Below are positions 24,267 to 33,075 of a stretch of 64,000 bases of DNA, piece by piece; positions within the stretch are counted from its first letter, which is position 1; each line of letters starts with the position of its first letter. The stretch comes from Bacilli bacterium (lineage in GTDB: Bacteria > Bacillota_I > Bacilli_A > RF39 > UBA660): contig JAEDNL010000001.1 in the NCBI GenBank assembly GCA_016302505.1, forward strand, positions 17,789-81,788, in the 5' to 3' direction. Both the position numbers and the translations under genes were made by a program. The notes under the pieces were generated by a model that did no database searches, was not told the DNA's origin, and saw nothing but the letters and a program-made list of their open reading frames with translations.

Positions 24267-26182
24267 TGGAAGGTAAAGAAATTTTATTACAAATTTTAAA
24301 TAATGGAGCACTTGCTTCTGATTCTGCTTTGCTTGAAGGTTTAAGAGAATTAACTTTAAAAATAGATAAGGAACTTGCTTTAGTTAATGAAGGTAAAGAG
24401 CATTATGTCAAAGTTCTTAGTGATGCTATAAAAGATGGTGAAGTTTTTGATAAAGTAACTAATCTTTTGGTAGATGCTGACAAAAATGTTTTTAAGGCAA
24501 GACTAGAGTTTATAAATGGATTAAGTGAGATAAGTGGGGAAAATCAGTTTATTTTGACGGCTGAGCAAGAAACTGAATTAAATAAGTTTATTTTACTGTT
24601 AAAAGAGGCTTCAGAAAAGTTTAAACTTAGACTAGAACTTATGGAAAAAACTGATGTTTCAGGAAGCGAGATAGAAAGAATTAAGAAGCTTCTTGATGCT
24701 GATGAACTTTTTATGCCAGATGATTATTATGCAGTAATGAATATTGTTAGGTCGTATAATCCAGCACTTGCTGATACTAATTGGGATAAGGTTGTTACGT
24801 TTTTAAATAGTTATAATGGTGAAAAATTAAAGAAATTTTATGAAGAGAAACAAAAAGATGACGGACCAGTTAGAGCTAAATTTACTAATCCGGAAGAAGA
24901 TATTTTTAGTCATAAGGATGTATTGAAGAGACCTGCTAAACCAGTAAGCGAAATAGAAAAAATTGAAAATAGACAAAAAGTTAAAGAGATAATGGCTAGT
25001 ATTGGTTTTGATTTTGATAAGTTACCACAATATTATCAAAATAAATTATTAATAGCGGATGTAAACGAACTAAAAGAGATGGCAATATATTTAAATGATA
25101 ATGGTTATATTAAAAAGATTGGTGTTAATAATGATAGAGGAATTTGTGAGGTTTTAACCGGAGCTAACGTTAGAGATTTTGTAAGTATTATTGATGCACT
25201 AAAAAATGGATATAAACTTCAAGATAGAGAGATTAATAATATGTTAGTTCGTGGGACAGTTATTTTTACTAGAAGAGGATTTAAAAATTTTAGAGGTAAT
25301 GCTAATCTTTTAACTCAGTATGGTGTTGGTTTGAATTTTATGATTTATAGAGCTATTACTTTCTTGTTTGGCAATGCTAAAAATCAGGCTAATTTACTTG
25401 AATATTTAGGTAATATAGGTATTAACTGTAAGAAATTTTTAGAAAAATGTGGTTCTGTATTAACTGATGGAGGCGCAAAAATAAAAGAAAATATTAATAC
25501 ACTAGTTAATTATGGCTTTAGTTTAAGTGAAAGTGATGAAAATAGTTTAAATTCTTATACTGTGTTAAAATCTAATGATTTAGCTACTGCACTTGATCAG
25601 TTTATTGAGCTAGGGTTAAATGAGTATATTCATAATTCACCAACGGCTGCTGTAAAGTCTATTAAGGAGTTAATTGTTAAGAGAATATATTATGCTTTTA
25701 AGAATAATTTGCCGGTTTGGAAGACTTATAATACGGAACAAAGTCAATTAAATGGTGAAATAGTAAGACCAGATGGTTACAGTGAAGAAGAGGTTAATGC
25801 AACTATTTTAGAACAGTTTTATTCACAAAACACTAAGTATAATAGTTGGATTGCTGAAGAAAAAACTCCTAGTGAAGAGGAAATACTAATTTTAATTGCT
25901 GATTATCCTAATTTAGAAATGCTTGAAGAGGGGCATAGATTAGCTATTTATACTGATAGTAGATTTGCACAAATAAAGCGTAAGACTGAATTTATGTTTG
26001 GAAATAAAGTTATTTCTAGATTAAAGACTTATAGGGCATTTAATGCTTTAATTAAACATGAGGTTGATCCTAATGAGGCTTTAAAGTATGCTATAACGTA
26101 TAATTCTATATTAAGTGATGGAGATTTAGAAATGATAAATAAGTCTTTATATGGTGGTAATGAGGAAGTGAAAAGCTTATGA
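24266..26182 (+). CDS. Large helical repeat protein, unknown
   Basis: A 638-residue soluble protein, coupled to the genes on both sides (TAATG at its start, ATGA at its end). The N-terminal 200 residues are coiled-coil-like. From about residue 240 to 560 there are repeated helix pairs with patterns such as NLLEYLGNIGINCKKFL, NINTLVNYGFSL and ALDQFIELGL. These recall mTERF-like repeats, which bind nucleic acid in eukaryotic organelles; whether this is homology cannot be told by eye. No catalytic motif is visible. Function unknown; likely works with the 22521 product. Confidence 0.7.
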   Translation: MEGKEILLQILNNGALASDSALLEGLRELTLKIDKELALVNEGKEHYVKVLSDAIKDGEVFDKVTNLLVDADKNVFKARLEFINGLSEISGENQFILTAEQETELNKFILLLKEASEKFKLRLELMEKTDVSGSEIERIKKLLDADELFMPDDYYAVMNIVRSYNPALADTNWDKVVTFLNSYNGEKLKKFYEEKQKDDGPVRAKFTNPEEDIFSHKDVLKRPAKPVSEIEKIENRQKVKEIMASIGFDFDKLPQYYQNKLLIADVNELKEMAIYLNDNGYIKKIGVNNDRGICEVLTGANVRDFVSIIDALKNGYKLQDREINNMLVRGTVIFTRRGFKNFRGNANLLTQYGVGLNFMIYRAITFLFGNAKNQANLLEYLGNIGINCKKFLEKCGSVLTDGGAKIKENINTLVNYGFSLSESDENSLNSYTVLKSNDLATALDQFIELGLNEYIHNSPTAAVKSIKELIVKRIYYAFKNNLPVWKTYNTEQSQLNGEIVRPDGYSEEEVNATILEQFYSQNTKYNSWIAEEKTPSEEEILILIADYPNLEMLEEGHRLAIYTDSRFAQIKRKTEFMFGNKVISRLKTYRAFNALIKHEVDPNEALKYAITYNSILSDGDLEMINKSLYGGNEEVKSL

Positions 26183-26475
26183 TAGATTATTTAAAAAAAT
26201 ATAATTTAACTGATGATGATATTAATTTATTAAATAGTCAGTTAAGTGAAGATCTTAAGAATAGTTTATTTGTGATGAAAGAAAATGCAGAAGCAATTTT
26301 AGATTATTTAAAGGAATTAGGCGTTACTAATTTTAAAGATTTGTTATTTGAGAGAACTGATATTTGTTTCTTTGATTTAAATTATTTAAAAGAAAAAATA
26401 GAGAAATATGATAAGAAGTTAATTAAATTTGTTATAGATAATTCTATTGGAGATTTACTAGATTTTGATATCTAG
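26179..26475 (+). CDS. Small helical protein related to the upstream repeat protein
   Basis: A 98-residue, acidic, all-helical protein. The segment ILDYLKELGVTNFKDLLF followed by LNYLKEKI repeats the helix pattern seen in the preceding 638-residue protein, so it may be a single repeat unit or partner. It starts inside the stop of the upstream gene (ATGA) and ends in an intrinsic terminator, so it is the last gene of the operon. Function not recognised. Confidence 0.65.
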   Translation: MIDYLKKYNLTDDDINLLNSQLSEDLKNSLFVMKENAEAILDYLKELGVTNFKDLLFERTDICFFDLNYLKEKIEKYDKKLIKFVIDNSIGDLLDFDI

Positions 26476-26486
26476 TATTTTTTTTA
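26456..26486 (+). terminator. Intrinsic terminator of the 22521-26475 operon
   Basis: TACTAGAT (26456-26463) pairs with ATCTAGTA (26470-26477), followed by eight T. The stop codon is inside the stem. Confidence 0.8.
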
Positions 26487-26525
26487 TTTTCCTGTACATA
26501 ATAATTAAGGATATTAATAAAAAAG

Positions 26526-26566
26526 TTAGCACTTGCTATTGACAAGTGCTAAAATAGTGATATAAT
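26526..26566 (+). promoter_or_regulatory. CIRCE operator and promoter of hsp20
   Basis: A perfect TTAGCACTT-N9-AAGTGCTAA inverted repeat (26526-26552) is the HrcA binding site. -35 TTGACA (26539-26544) lies inside it and the extended -10 TGATATAAT (TATAAT at 26561-26566) follows after 16 bases. Confidence 0.93.
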
Positions 26567-26593
26567 TATAATTGTGAAAGGAAGATGAGATTT

Positions 26594-26989
26594 ATGAATT
26601 TAATCCCAAGAAATTTTTTATTTGATGATGATTTGGAGGATTTCTTTGTGACAAAACCTAGTAAAAGAGGTGAAATGAAATGTGATATTTATGAAAAAGA
26701 TGATAAATATTATATTGAATTAGATGCACCTGGTTTTGATAAAAAAGACATTAATATTGAAGTAAAAGATGGATATCTTACTGTAAGAGCACATAAAAAA
26801 GAAGTAAATAAAGATGAAAAGAAGAATTATATTAGAAAAGAAAGATATTATGGTGAGTATTCAAGATCATTTGCTTTAGGTGATGTTGATATTGAAAACA
26901 TAGATGCTAAATTTGAAAACGGTATTTTAAATATTACTGTTCCAAAGAAAGAACTTCCTGAAAATAAAAAATATATTGAAATTAAATAA
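26594..26989 (+). CDS. Small heat-shock protein Hsp20 (alpha-crystallin domain)
   Basis: A 131-residue small heat-shock protein. ATG 26594 is preferred, because the ATG at 26585 sits only a few bases from the GGAAG ribosome site. The N-terminus MNLIPRNFLFDDD is typical. The alpha-crystallin domain covers about residues 30-120, with YIELDAPGFDKKDINIEV, the RKERYYGEYSRSFAL arm and the GILNITVPKKE strand. The C-terminal tail is short, with no clear IxI anchor. It acts as an ATP-independent holdase in the cytoplasm. The perfect CIRCE element puts it under HrcA, and a terminator makes it monocistronic. Confidence 0.95.
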   Translation: MNLIPRNFLFDDDLEDFFVTKPSKRGEMKCDIYEKDDKYYIELDAPGFDKKDINIEVKDGYLTVRAHKKEVNKDEKKNYIRKERYYGEYSRSFALGDVDIENIDAKFENGILNITVPKKELPENKKYIEIK

Positions 26990-26993
26990 TTAG

Positions 26994-27018
26994 AACTAGC
27001 AAAACCGCTAGTTTTTTT
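26994..27018 (+). terminator. Intrinsic terminator of hsp20
   Basis: AACTAGC (26994-27000), loop AAAACC and GCTAGTT (27007-27013), then T through 27018. Confidence 0.85.
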
Positions 27019-27019
27019 C

Positions 27020-27049
27020 TTGACTTAAATACTAAAATGACCTTATACT
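27020..27049 (+). promoter_or_regulatory. Promoter of the ABC exporter operon
   Basis: -35 TTGACT (27020-27025), an 18-base spacer and -10 TATACT (27044-27049), directly after the hsp20 terminator. Confidence 0.7.
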
Positions 27050-27070
27050 TTTGTTGATTGGAGAATAGGT

Positions 27071-27958
27071 ATGGGATTAATAGTAAAAAATGTTAATAAA
27101 TATTTTGGAGATAAACATGTTGTTGATAATATTTCTTTTTCTTTAGAGGAACCAGGGGTATTTGGACTTTTAGGAACTAATGGTGCGGGAAAAACAACAA
27201 CGATTAGAATGATTTTAGGAATTATTAAAAAGGATAGTGGAGAGATAACTTGGAATGGTAAAGCGGTTACTAGAGGTAATGTAAATTTTGGATATTTGCC
27301 GGAGGAAAGAGGGTTATATCCTAAGAGTACGATATATGATCAATTAGTTTATTTTGCTAATTTAAAAGGATTAGATAAGCGAGCAGCTGATAAGGCAGTT
27401 AAAATGTGGCTTGATAAACTTAACTTAATGGAATATATTAATAGTCCAGCCGAAAAACTTTCAAAGGGTAATCAGCAAAAAGTACAGTTTATTACGTCTA
27501 TGCTACATGATCCTGATTTAATTGTTTTGGATGAACCTTTTAGTGGACTAGATCCAGTGAATACAGAAATTCTTAGTAAAATAATGAAAGATCTTGTAAA
27601 AAGTGGAAAATACATTATTATGTCATCTCATCAAATGAGTGTTATTGAAGAATTTTGTTCGGATTTAGTTATTTTAAATAGAGGGAAAACGGTTTTAAGT
27701 GGCAATTTAAAAGAGATAAAAGATAGTTATGAAACTAATAAAGTTTTAATTGAAACAACCGATGAGATAGATGGAATACTTAAGAAACTTAAAGTAGATG
27801 TATTAGATAAGAATGATGATGAGTATTTAGTTAGTGCTGATGCTGATAATAGAAGAAAACTATTAAAGGAACTCGTTAAAAATAATATAGATGTTAAAAC
27901 ATTTAAAGTGATTAAACCTACTTTACATGAAATTTTTATTGAGAAGGTTGGTGAGTAA
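27071..27958 (+). CDS. ABC transporter ATP-binding protein (NatA-like)
   Basis: A 295-residue ATPase subunit of an ABC-2 exporter. Walker A GTNGAGKTTT near residue 35, a Q-loop segment, signature LSKGNQQK, Walker B LIVLDEPFSGLD and an H-loop SSHQMS are all intact. The C-terminal 80 residues form the small regulatory alpha/beta domain found in the NatA/DrrA group. The permease gene starts two bases after its stop. By similarity it could export sodium (NatAB), a drug or a peptide; the substrate is not evident. RBS TGGAGAATAGG. Confidence 0.92.
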   Translation: MGLIVKNVNKYFGDKHVVDNISFSLEEPGVFGLLGTNGAGKTTTIRMILGIIKKDSGEITWNGKAVTRGNVNFGYLPEERGLYPKSTIYDQLVYFANLKGLDKRAADKAVKMWLDKLNLMEYINSPAEKLSKGNQQKVQFITSMLHDPDLIVLDEPFSGLDPVNTEILSKIMKDLVKSGKYIIMSSHQMSVIEEFCSDLVILNRGKTVLSGNLKEIKDSYETNKVLIETTDEIDGILKKLKVDVLDKNDDEYLVSADADNRRKLLKELVKNNIDVKTFKVIKPTLHEIFIEKVGE

Positions 27959-27960
27959 CA

Positions 27961-29190
27961 ATGAAAGAAATGTTGATTGTTTCAAAGTTTACGATTAAGG
28001 ATATGATTAAAAGAAAAAGTTTTATAGTTAGTAATATTATTTTTCTTTTGATTATATTAGTAGGGACAAATATTCCAAGAATTTTAGAAGCATTTAATAG
28101 TGATGATGAAAATTCTAGATTACTGATTGTGGATAACGATAATCTTTTGGGTGAGAGTTTGTCAGCATTAAGTGACAATAAAGATTTGAGATATGAAATT
28201 AGTTTTTCAAGTGGCGAATTTTTAAAAAGTGATGCTCAAGAGGCACTGGATAATGATGAGTATGATGAGATTATAAGTTTTAAATTGGATGGCAATAAAA
28301 TAATGTTTGAGGATTATCAGACTGACATGAATTTATCTTCTACTAATACTGAGGTTGTTGTTAATCAAATTACGAGTATTTATTATAATAAGAAATTAGT
28401 AGACTTAGGTCTTACTAGTAAACAACTTGAAGATTTAGATGTAGGTTTTGAACTTAATAATAATTATTTATCTAATTCGGATAGTGGCAATAGTACATTT
28501 GCGATGATGATGTTTTCAATAGTGCTTTTTTATGCAGTTTTCTTTTGTGCTAGTCAGGTTTCTTCTTCAGTTACGACTGAAAAAACCTCTAAGATTATTG
28601 AAAGTTTAACAACATCAACTAGTCCTAAGAATATTGTTTTAGGAAAAACTTTAGGAGTAGGTGTAACTGGTTTAATTCAGTTAGTTGTATTACTTGGGTT
28701 TGGAATTATATGTGCTAAGATGTTTTTACCAAGTGAAATTTTAAGTGGGGTAATTAATTTAAGTTCTATTAATTTTGCCGTATGGGTAATTATAATTTTA
28801 TATTTTGTTTTGGGTTATGCTTTATTTGCATTAATATTTGCACTTACCGGTTCTTTAGTACAAAAGCCTGAAGATATACAAAGTGCTAATAGTCCGGTTT
28901 CAATGCTTTCAGTTTTTGCGTTTTATTTAGCTTATTTTTCTATGATGAATCCAAAGAGTAGTGTAAGTGTTTTTGCTTCATTATTTCCATTCTCTTCACC
29001 ATTTAATATGCCTTCAAGATATATGCTTGGGATAGCTAATGTATGGGATGTAGTTATTTCAATTGGATTATTAATTGTAATGTGCGTGATTATTGGATTT
29101 ATATCTGTTAAAGTCTATTCTAATGCGATATTAAATTATGGCAGTAAATTTAGTTTAAAAGATATAGGTAAGTATTTGAAACAAAGATAA
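27961..29190 (+). CDS. ABC-2 type permease (NatB-like)
   Basis: A 409-residue membrane subunit paired with the ATPase two bases upstream. One N-terminal helix (about 20-38) is followed by a large extracytoplasmic domain (about 40-170). Five or six helices cluster in the C-terminal half, with the ABC-2 pattern TTEKTSKIIESLTTSTSPKNIVLGK just after the second helix. This matches the NatB/YhaP-type permeases. Probably an exporter; substrate unknown. The tRNA-Glu gene follows. Confidence 0.88.
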   Translation: MKEMLIVSKFTIKDMIKRKSFIVSNIIFLLIILVGTNIPRILEAFNSDDENSRLLIVDNDNLLGESLSALSDNKDLRYEISFSSGEFLKSDAQEALDNDEYDEIISFKLDGNKIMFEDYQTDMNLSSTNTEVVVNQITSIYYNKKLVDLGLTSKQLEDLDVGFELNNNYLSNSDSGNSTFAMMMFSIVLFYAVFFCASQVSSSVTTEKTSKIIESLTTSTSPKNIVLGKTLGVGVTGLIQLVVLLGFGIICAKMFLPSEILSGVINLSSINFAVWVIIILYFVLGYALFALIFALTGSLVQKPEDIQSANSPVSMLSVFAFYLAYFSMMNPKSSVSVFASLFPFSSPFNMPSRYMLGIANVWDVVISIGLLIVMCVIIGFISVKVYSNAILNYGSKFSLKDIGKYLKQR

Positions 29191-29195
29191 AATTA

Positions 29196-29224
29196 TTGCA
29201 TAAACATTATTTTTTGTGTATAAT
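29196..29224 (+). promoter_or_regulatory. Promoter of tRNA-Glu
   Basis: -35 TTGCAT (29196-29201), a 17-base spacer and -10 TATAAT (29219-29224), 11 bases before the tRNA. Confidence 0.75.
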
Positions 29225-29235
29225 GTTTGTTGCAA

Positions 29236-29311
29236 GGCCTATTGGTGAAATGGTTAACACATTGCCCTCTCAAGGCAACATTCATGGGTTCGAATCCCAT
29301 ATAGGTCACCA
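29236..29311 (+). tRNA. tRNA-Glu (anticodon CTC)
   Basis: A 76-base tRNA with encoded CCA. The acceptor stem pairs GGCCTAT with ATAGGTC, the D-arm TTGGTGAAATGGTTAACAC and the T-loop GTTCGAATCC are standard. The anticodon stem TTGCC/GGCAA (29262-29266 with 29274-29278) encloses loop CTCTCAA, so the anticodon at 29269-29271 is CTC, reading GAG (Glu). A promoter precedes it and a terminator follows, so it is a single-gene unit. Confidence 0.95.
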
Positions 29312-29324
29312 ATTGATTGTTAAG

Positions 29325-29343
29325 CGAGTTATACTCGTTTTTT
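29325..29343 (+). terminator. Intrinsic terminator of tRNA-Glu
   Basis: CGAGT (29325-29329), loop TAT and ACTCG (29333-29337) are followed by six T. Confidence 0.75.
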
Positions 29344-29372
29344 ATTTATAATAATAATGTTCAGGGAGTGAT

Positions 29373-29783
29373 ATGATGCTTATTATTGATGGTAAAGAGT
29401 ATAAAATAAATGAAGCTGTTGCTTATGTTGGAAAACATATTTGTAATAATGTAAAAGGTTATAATATTAATTTTGAAATTTCCTTTAATGATGGAGAAGA
29501 TAAGGGTTATTTATATTTAAATGTAGGTTTTGTAAAAGAAAAAGATATTAATTTGTTTTTAAATAAAAAATTTACTGGGTTTAATTTTGGTGAATATCCG
29601 TTTATGTTTTTGGAAGTATGCGATACTAAAAAATATTTAGATTCAGAAATTGAGAGTGAGATTACTGTTGAAATTAAGGATCTAACTGATGAAAAGATAG
29701 GAGTTTCTATAAATGTAGATGATGACTTAATTAAGATTAAGTACGAGAAAAATATGAAATTAATTGAGAGATTAAAATGCTAG
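29373..29783 (+). CDS. Hypothetical protein
   Basis: A 136-residue soluble protein I do not recognise. It looks like an alternating beta-strand protein (KEYKINEAV, YNINFEISF, GYLYLNVGF, EITVEIKDL), perhaps a small beta barrel or lipocalin-like fold. No signal peptide, membrane helix or Cys motif. RBS AGGGAG lies before the ATG pair at 29373/29376. A decayed open frame overlaps its end. Confidence 0.6.
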   Translation: MMLIIDGKEYKINEAVAYVGKHICNNVKGYNINFEISFNDGEDKGYLYLNVGFVKEKDINLFLNKKFTGFNFGEYPFMFLEVCDTKKYLDSEIESEITVEIKDLTDEKIGVSINVDDDLIKIKYEKNMKLIERLKC

Positions 29784-30076
29784 ATAGTAGTGAAATACAA
29801 GTAGATTACATTGGTTTATTTGATGATTTTAAAGATTCTGTAAAAAGACGTTTCAAGGCAAATAAAAGATAATATGATAAATGATATGTTTTATTGTGAA
29901 AGAAAATTACAGAATCAATTTCTAGTGCTGAGCAAGTTGAAGCAATTGTTAGACGCGTAAACAGAGAGCTTGGGGATGCGGATATAGATAAGAAATTTCA
30001 AGAAATACTTTTATTTGATTTAGAAGAAAAACGTAAAAGTTTTAATTTGGAAACTGAGGAAACTAAGAAGATATAA
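29777..30076 (+). pseudogene. Decayed small gene with three in-frame stops
   Basis: An open frame from ATG 29777 (overlapping the stop of the previous gene) encodes 31 residues ending at TAA 29870-29872. The same frame continues after further in-frame TGA codons, the last at 29897-29899. It then has 58 sense codons of well-formed, acidic helical sequence (from KKITESISSAEQVEAI to the TAA at 30074). Keeping one frame with protein-like composition on both sides of a 30-base stop-rich gap suggests a broken gene. No family recognised. Confidence 0.45.
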
Positions 30077-30093
30077 TTTTCTTTTTTTTTTGC

Positions 30094-30123
30094 TTTACAG
30101 TTGAACAAGTATTCAACTATAAT
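30094..30123 (+). promoter_or_regulatory. cad promoter with CadC-type operator
   Basis: -35 TTTACA (30094-30099), an 18-base spacer and -10 TATAAT (30118-30123). Within the spacer lies a perfect 7-6-7 inverted repeat, AGTTGAA (30099-30105) and TTCAACT (30112-30118), the expected place and kind of site for an ArsR/SmtB-family repressor. Confidence 0.8.
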
Positions 30124-30138
30124 GATAATGGAGGCTAT

Positions 30139-30513
30139 ATGGATTGTAAATGTTTAGAATGTGATTGTAATGTTATTCATGACAGTGTAGTTAAAAAGAC
30201 TTTGAAAGAAATGCCAAAAGATGTAGTAATTACTAAAATAGCTAATTTTTTTAAAGTTATTGGTGATAGTACAAGAGCAAAAATTTTATTTGCTTTAGAT
30301 ACCAATGAAATGTGTGTTTGTGATATTGCAAATGTATTAAATATGACTAAGTCGACGATTTCTCATCAGCTTTCAGTTCTTAGAGAAGAACGAATTGTTA
30401 AGTGTAACCGGGTTGGCAAAGAAGTTTATTATTCGTTAGATGATGAACATGTTAAAGATGTTTATGAGGTAGCATTATCACATGTAAAGGAGATAATAAA
30501 TGAAAAAATATAA
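30139..30513 (+). CDS. cadC: CadC-type ArsR-family metal-responsive repressor
   Basis: A 124-residue winged-helix repressor. The N-terminal cluster CKCLECDC and the pair C59/C61 in MCVCDIANVLN match the Cd/Pb/Zn thiolate site (alpha3N) of staphylococcal CadC. The recognition helix region is KSTISHQLSVLREE and the wing follows (GKEVYYSLDDEHV). Metal binding would release it from the operator in its own promoter. Its stop overlaps the start of the P-type ATPase by 14 bases, giving the classic cadCA order. RBS TGGAGG. Confidence 0.93.
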   Translation: MDCKCLECDCNVIHDSVVKKTLKEMPKDVVITKIANFFKVIGDSTRAKILFALDTNEMCVCDIANVLNMTKSTISHQLSVLREERIVKCNRVGKEVYYSLDDEHVKDVYEVALSHVKEIINEKI

Positions 30514-32533
30514 GTATAATATAAATAATTTAGATTGTGCAGGTTGTGCTAAAGAGGTAGAAAATACTTTAAATAAAAATAGTAATTTTAAGAATGTGGT
30601 TGTTAATTTTAGTACAGGAAAAATTAGTTATGAGTCTGATAAAGATATTGCTTTAAGCGAGCTTAATAGGTTAGTAAAAGCGGTAGAACCTGATGCTAGT
30701 GTAAGTATTAATGAAGAAATTAAGAAGGAAACTAATATTTATTTTTTGATTATTGGACTTATCGTCCTTGTTGGTGCTATGTATTTGCCAATTAGTAAAA
30801 ATTTTAGGATAGTTCTTTATATTATTAGTTATGGATTTCTTTTGGAAAAAACATTTATTAAAGCGGTTAAACTTTTATTTAAAAGCCATACTATTAATGA
30901 AAATATGCTTTTGACAATTTCTTGTGTTGGGGCGCTTTGTATAGATAAAGTTATGGAAGGTGCGATGGTTATTAGTTTGTATACTATTGGTAAAGTGTTA
31001 GAAGAGAAGGCATTAAATAACAGTAGGAAATTAATTAAGGGTATTTTGGAACTTAAACAGGGCTATGCTAATTTAGTTGATGGTAAAAAAATAGTTAAAA
31101 CTAATGTTGAAGATATTAAACCGGGTGATGAACTTGTTGTTAAAAAAGGAGAGCGTATTCCTGTTGATGGCGTAGTTTTTAAAGGGGAGACGTATTTGGA
31201 TGAGTCAGCGCTAACTGGAGAAAGTGCACTTTGTTTTGTTAAAACTGGTGATAAGGTGCTATCTGGGTCAATTAATAAAGGGGATGTTATTCATGTTAAA
31301 ACTACTACTTTATATGCTGATTCAACGGTTGCGAAAATATTAGAGCTTTTGGATAATGCTACGGATAAGAAGACAAAGTTAGAGACTACTGTTAGTAAAC
31401 TTAGTAAATACTATACGCCAATAATTTTGGGATTAGCAATTTTAGTAATTTTTATGCTTCCGATTTTTGGAGTGTCAATGAAAGAAAGTTTTTATAGAGG
31501 GTTAACATTTTTAGTTATTTCTTGTCCTTGTGCTATTGCTATTTCTGTGCCACTTTCCTATTTTACTGGGATAGGGGCAGCTAGTAAAAATGGTATTTTA
31601 ATAAAGGGTAGCAACTATTTAGATGGTTTATGTGATATAAAAAATATTGTTTTTGATAAGACTGGGACACTTACTAGTGGTGAATTTAAAGTTAATGATG
31701 TAGAAATTGATAAAGATAGTAAATATAGTAAAGAAGAAATTATTGATATTGTTGTTAGTGGGGAAGAGATGAGTAATCATCCGCTTGCTAGTTCGCTTAA
31801 AAAACTTGGTAAGAGTAGTGGCCAAAAAATTACGAAATTTAAAGAATTAGATGGTAAAGGAGTTAGTTTTGTTTATAATAAACATGCGGTATTAATTGGT
31901 AATAAGAAGATTTGCGATTGCAAGAAAAATGCAGATGTGCATGTTGTGATAGATGGTAAACATGAGGCCTCTATAATGCTTACTGATGGTATTAAAGATA
32001 ATGCTTTTGAGATTATTAGAAATCTTAAAGATTTGGGAGTTAAAACTTATATGTTTACTGGAGATAAAAAAGAGATAGCGCTTGCAATTGGAAAGAAACT
32101 TGGGATAGATGAGATAGAGTATGAAATGTTACCAACTGATAAATTTAACGAGTTTGATAGTGTAAATAAAAGTGGAATTACGGCGTTTGTTGGTGATGGA
32201 ATAAATGATGCGCCAGTTTTAAAAAGAGCAGATATTGGAATTTCCATGGGGGGAATTGGTTCGGAGTCAGCTATTGAGGCAAGTGATATTGTTCTTATGA
32301 ATGATGATTTAGCTAAGATACCACTTGGAATAAGAGTTTCACAGTATACGAAAATGATAATTAAACAAGATTTGATATTTGCGATTTCTGTGAAAGTAAT
32401 TATTCTACTTTTGAGTGTATTTGGTCTTGCTAATATGTGGTTTGCCGTGTTTGCTGATACGGGAGTTACAATTCTTGCAATACTAAATACTTTAAGAATT
32501 ACAAATAAATTTAGAATAGAGAGGGAAAAATAA
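30500..32533 (+). CDS. cadA: Heavy-metal P1B-type ATPase (Cd/Zn/Pb exporter)
   Basis: A 677-residue cation pump. An N-terminal HMA domain has the metal pair C13/C16 (LDCAGC). The transmembrane metal site is CPC at 342-344. The phosphorylated Asp is D386 in DKTGTLT. The TGES-type segment LTGESA and hinge GDGINDAPVLKRAD are intact. CPC together with the CadC partner indicates export of Cd2+, Zn2+ or Pb2+ rather than copper. It resides in the plasma membrane. It is slightly shorter than S. aureus CadA (727) and has one HMA domain. Confidence 0.94.
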   Translation: MKKYKYNINNLDCAGCAKEVENTLNKNSNFKNVVVNFSTGKISYESDKDIALSELNRLVKAVEPDASVSINEEIKKETNIYFLIIGLIVLVGAMYLPISKNFRIVLYIISYGFLLEKTFIKAVKLLFKSHTINENMLLTISCVGALCIDKVMEGAMVISLYTIGKVLEEKALNNSRKLIKGILELKQGYANLVDGKKIVKTNVEDIKPGDELVVKKGERIPVDGVVFKGETYLDESALTGESALCFVKTGDKVLSGSINKGDVIHVKTTTLYADSTVAKILELLDNATDKKTKLETTVSKLSKYYTPIILGLAILVIFMLPIFGVSMKESFYRGLTFLVISCPCAIAISVPLSYFTGIGAASKNGILIKGSNYLDGLCDIKNIVFDKTGTLTSGEFKVNDVEIDKDSKYSKEEIIDIVVSGEEMSNHPLASSLKKLGKSSGQKITKFKELDGKGVSFVYNKHAVLIGNKKICDCKKNADVHVVIDGKHEASIMLTDGIKDNAFEIIRNLKDLGVKTYMFTGDKKEIALAIGKKLGIDEIEYEMLPTDKFNEFDSVNKSGITAFVGDGINDAPVLKRADIGISMGGIGSESAIEASDIVLMNDDLAKIPLGIRVSQYTKMIIKQDLIFAISVKVIILLLSVFGLANMWFAVFADTGVTILAILNTLRITNKFRIEREK

Positions 32534-32535
32534 TT

Positions 32536-33063
32536 ATGTGGATTAGTTTTATTGTAATATCTATTGTTGGTACACTTTTACATTTTTTGTATGAAATGAG
32601 TGGACATAACAAAATAGCTGCTATATTTGCAGCTGTGAATGAAAGTACTTGGGAGCATATTAAAATTGCTCTTACGCCAAGCTTTATTTGGGGATTGTTT
32701 GATGGTTTTAAATTTGGAATGAATGAAAATTATTTTATTGCTAAAACTGCTAGTTTATTGGTAATTGTGATACTTATCCCGCTTATTTTTTATACGTATA
32801 CATTTATAACTAAAAAAGCGATATTGTGGTTTGATATTATTTATTTCTATATTACTATCTTTTGTTCACAATATTTATTTAATTATATTATAAACATGAA
32901 TTCTCTTGGTTTTATATATCAATATATTGCAGTTGTTCTTTTATTTGTATTATTTGGCACTTATATGGTTGCAACATTAATGCCTCTTAAAAGACCAATT
33001 TTTAAAGATCCAATTTCTAAAAAATATGGAATTGATGGTCACACAGAAATGCATAAGCATTAA
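32536..33063 (+). CDS. DUF6512-like multi-pass membrane protein
   Basis: A 175-residue membrane protein with five predicted helices. The N-terminal GTLLHFLYEMSGHNKIAAIFAAVNESTWEHIK is the hallmark of a family of Bacillota integral membrane proteins (DUF6512) of unknown role. It has several His residues, including a C-terminal HTEMHKH, which could bind metal. It starts two bases after the cadA stop, so it belongs to the cad operon. A link to metal handling is inferred from position only. Confidence 0.75.
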   Translation: MWISFIVISIVGTLLHFLYEMSGHNKIAAIFAAVNESTWEHIKIALTPSFIWGLFDGFKFGMNENYFIAKTASLLVIVILIPLIFYTYTFITKKAILWFDIIYFYITIFCSQYLFNYIINMNSLGFIYQYIAVVLLFVLFGTYMVATLMPLKRPIFKDPISKKYGIDGHTEMHKH

Positions 33064-33075
33064 TTTGGAGTTTTT

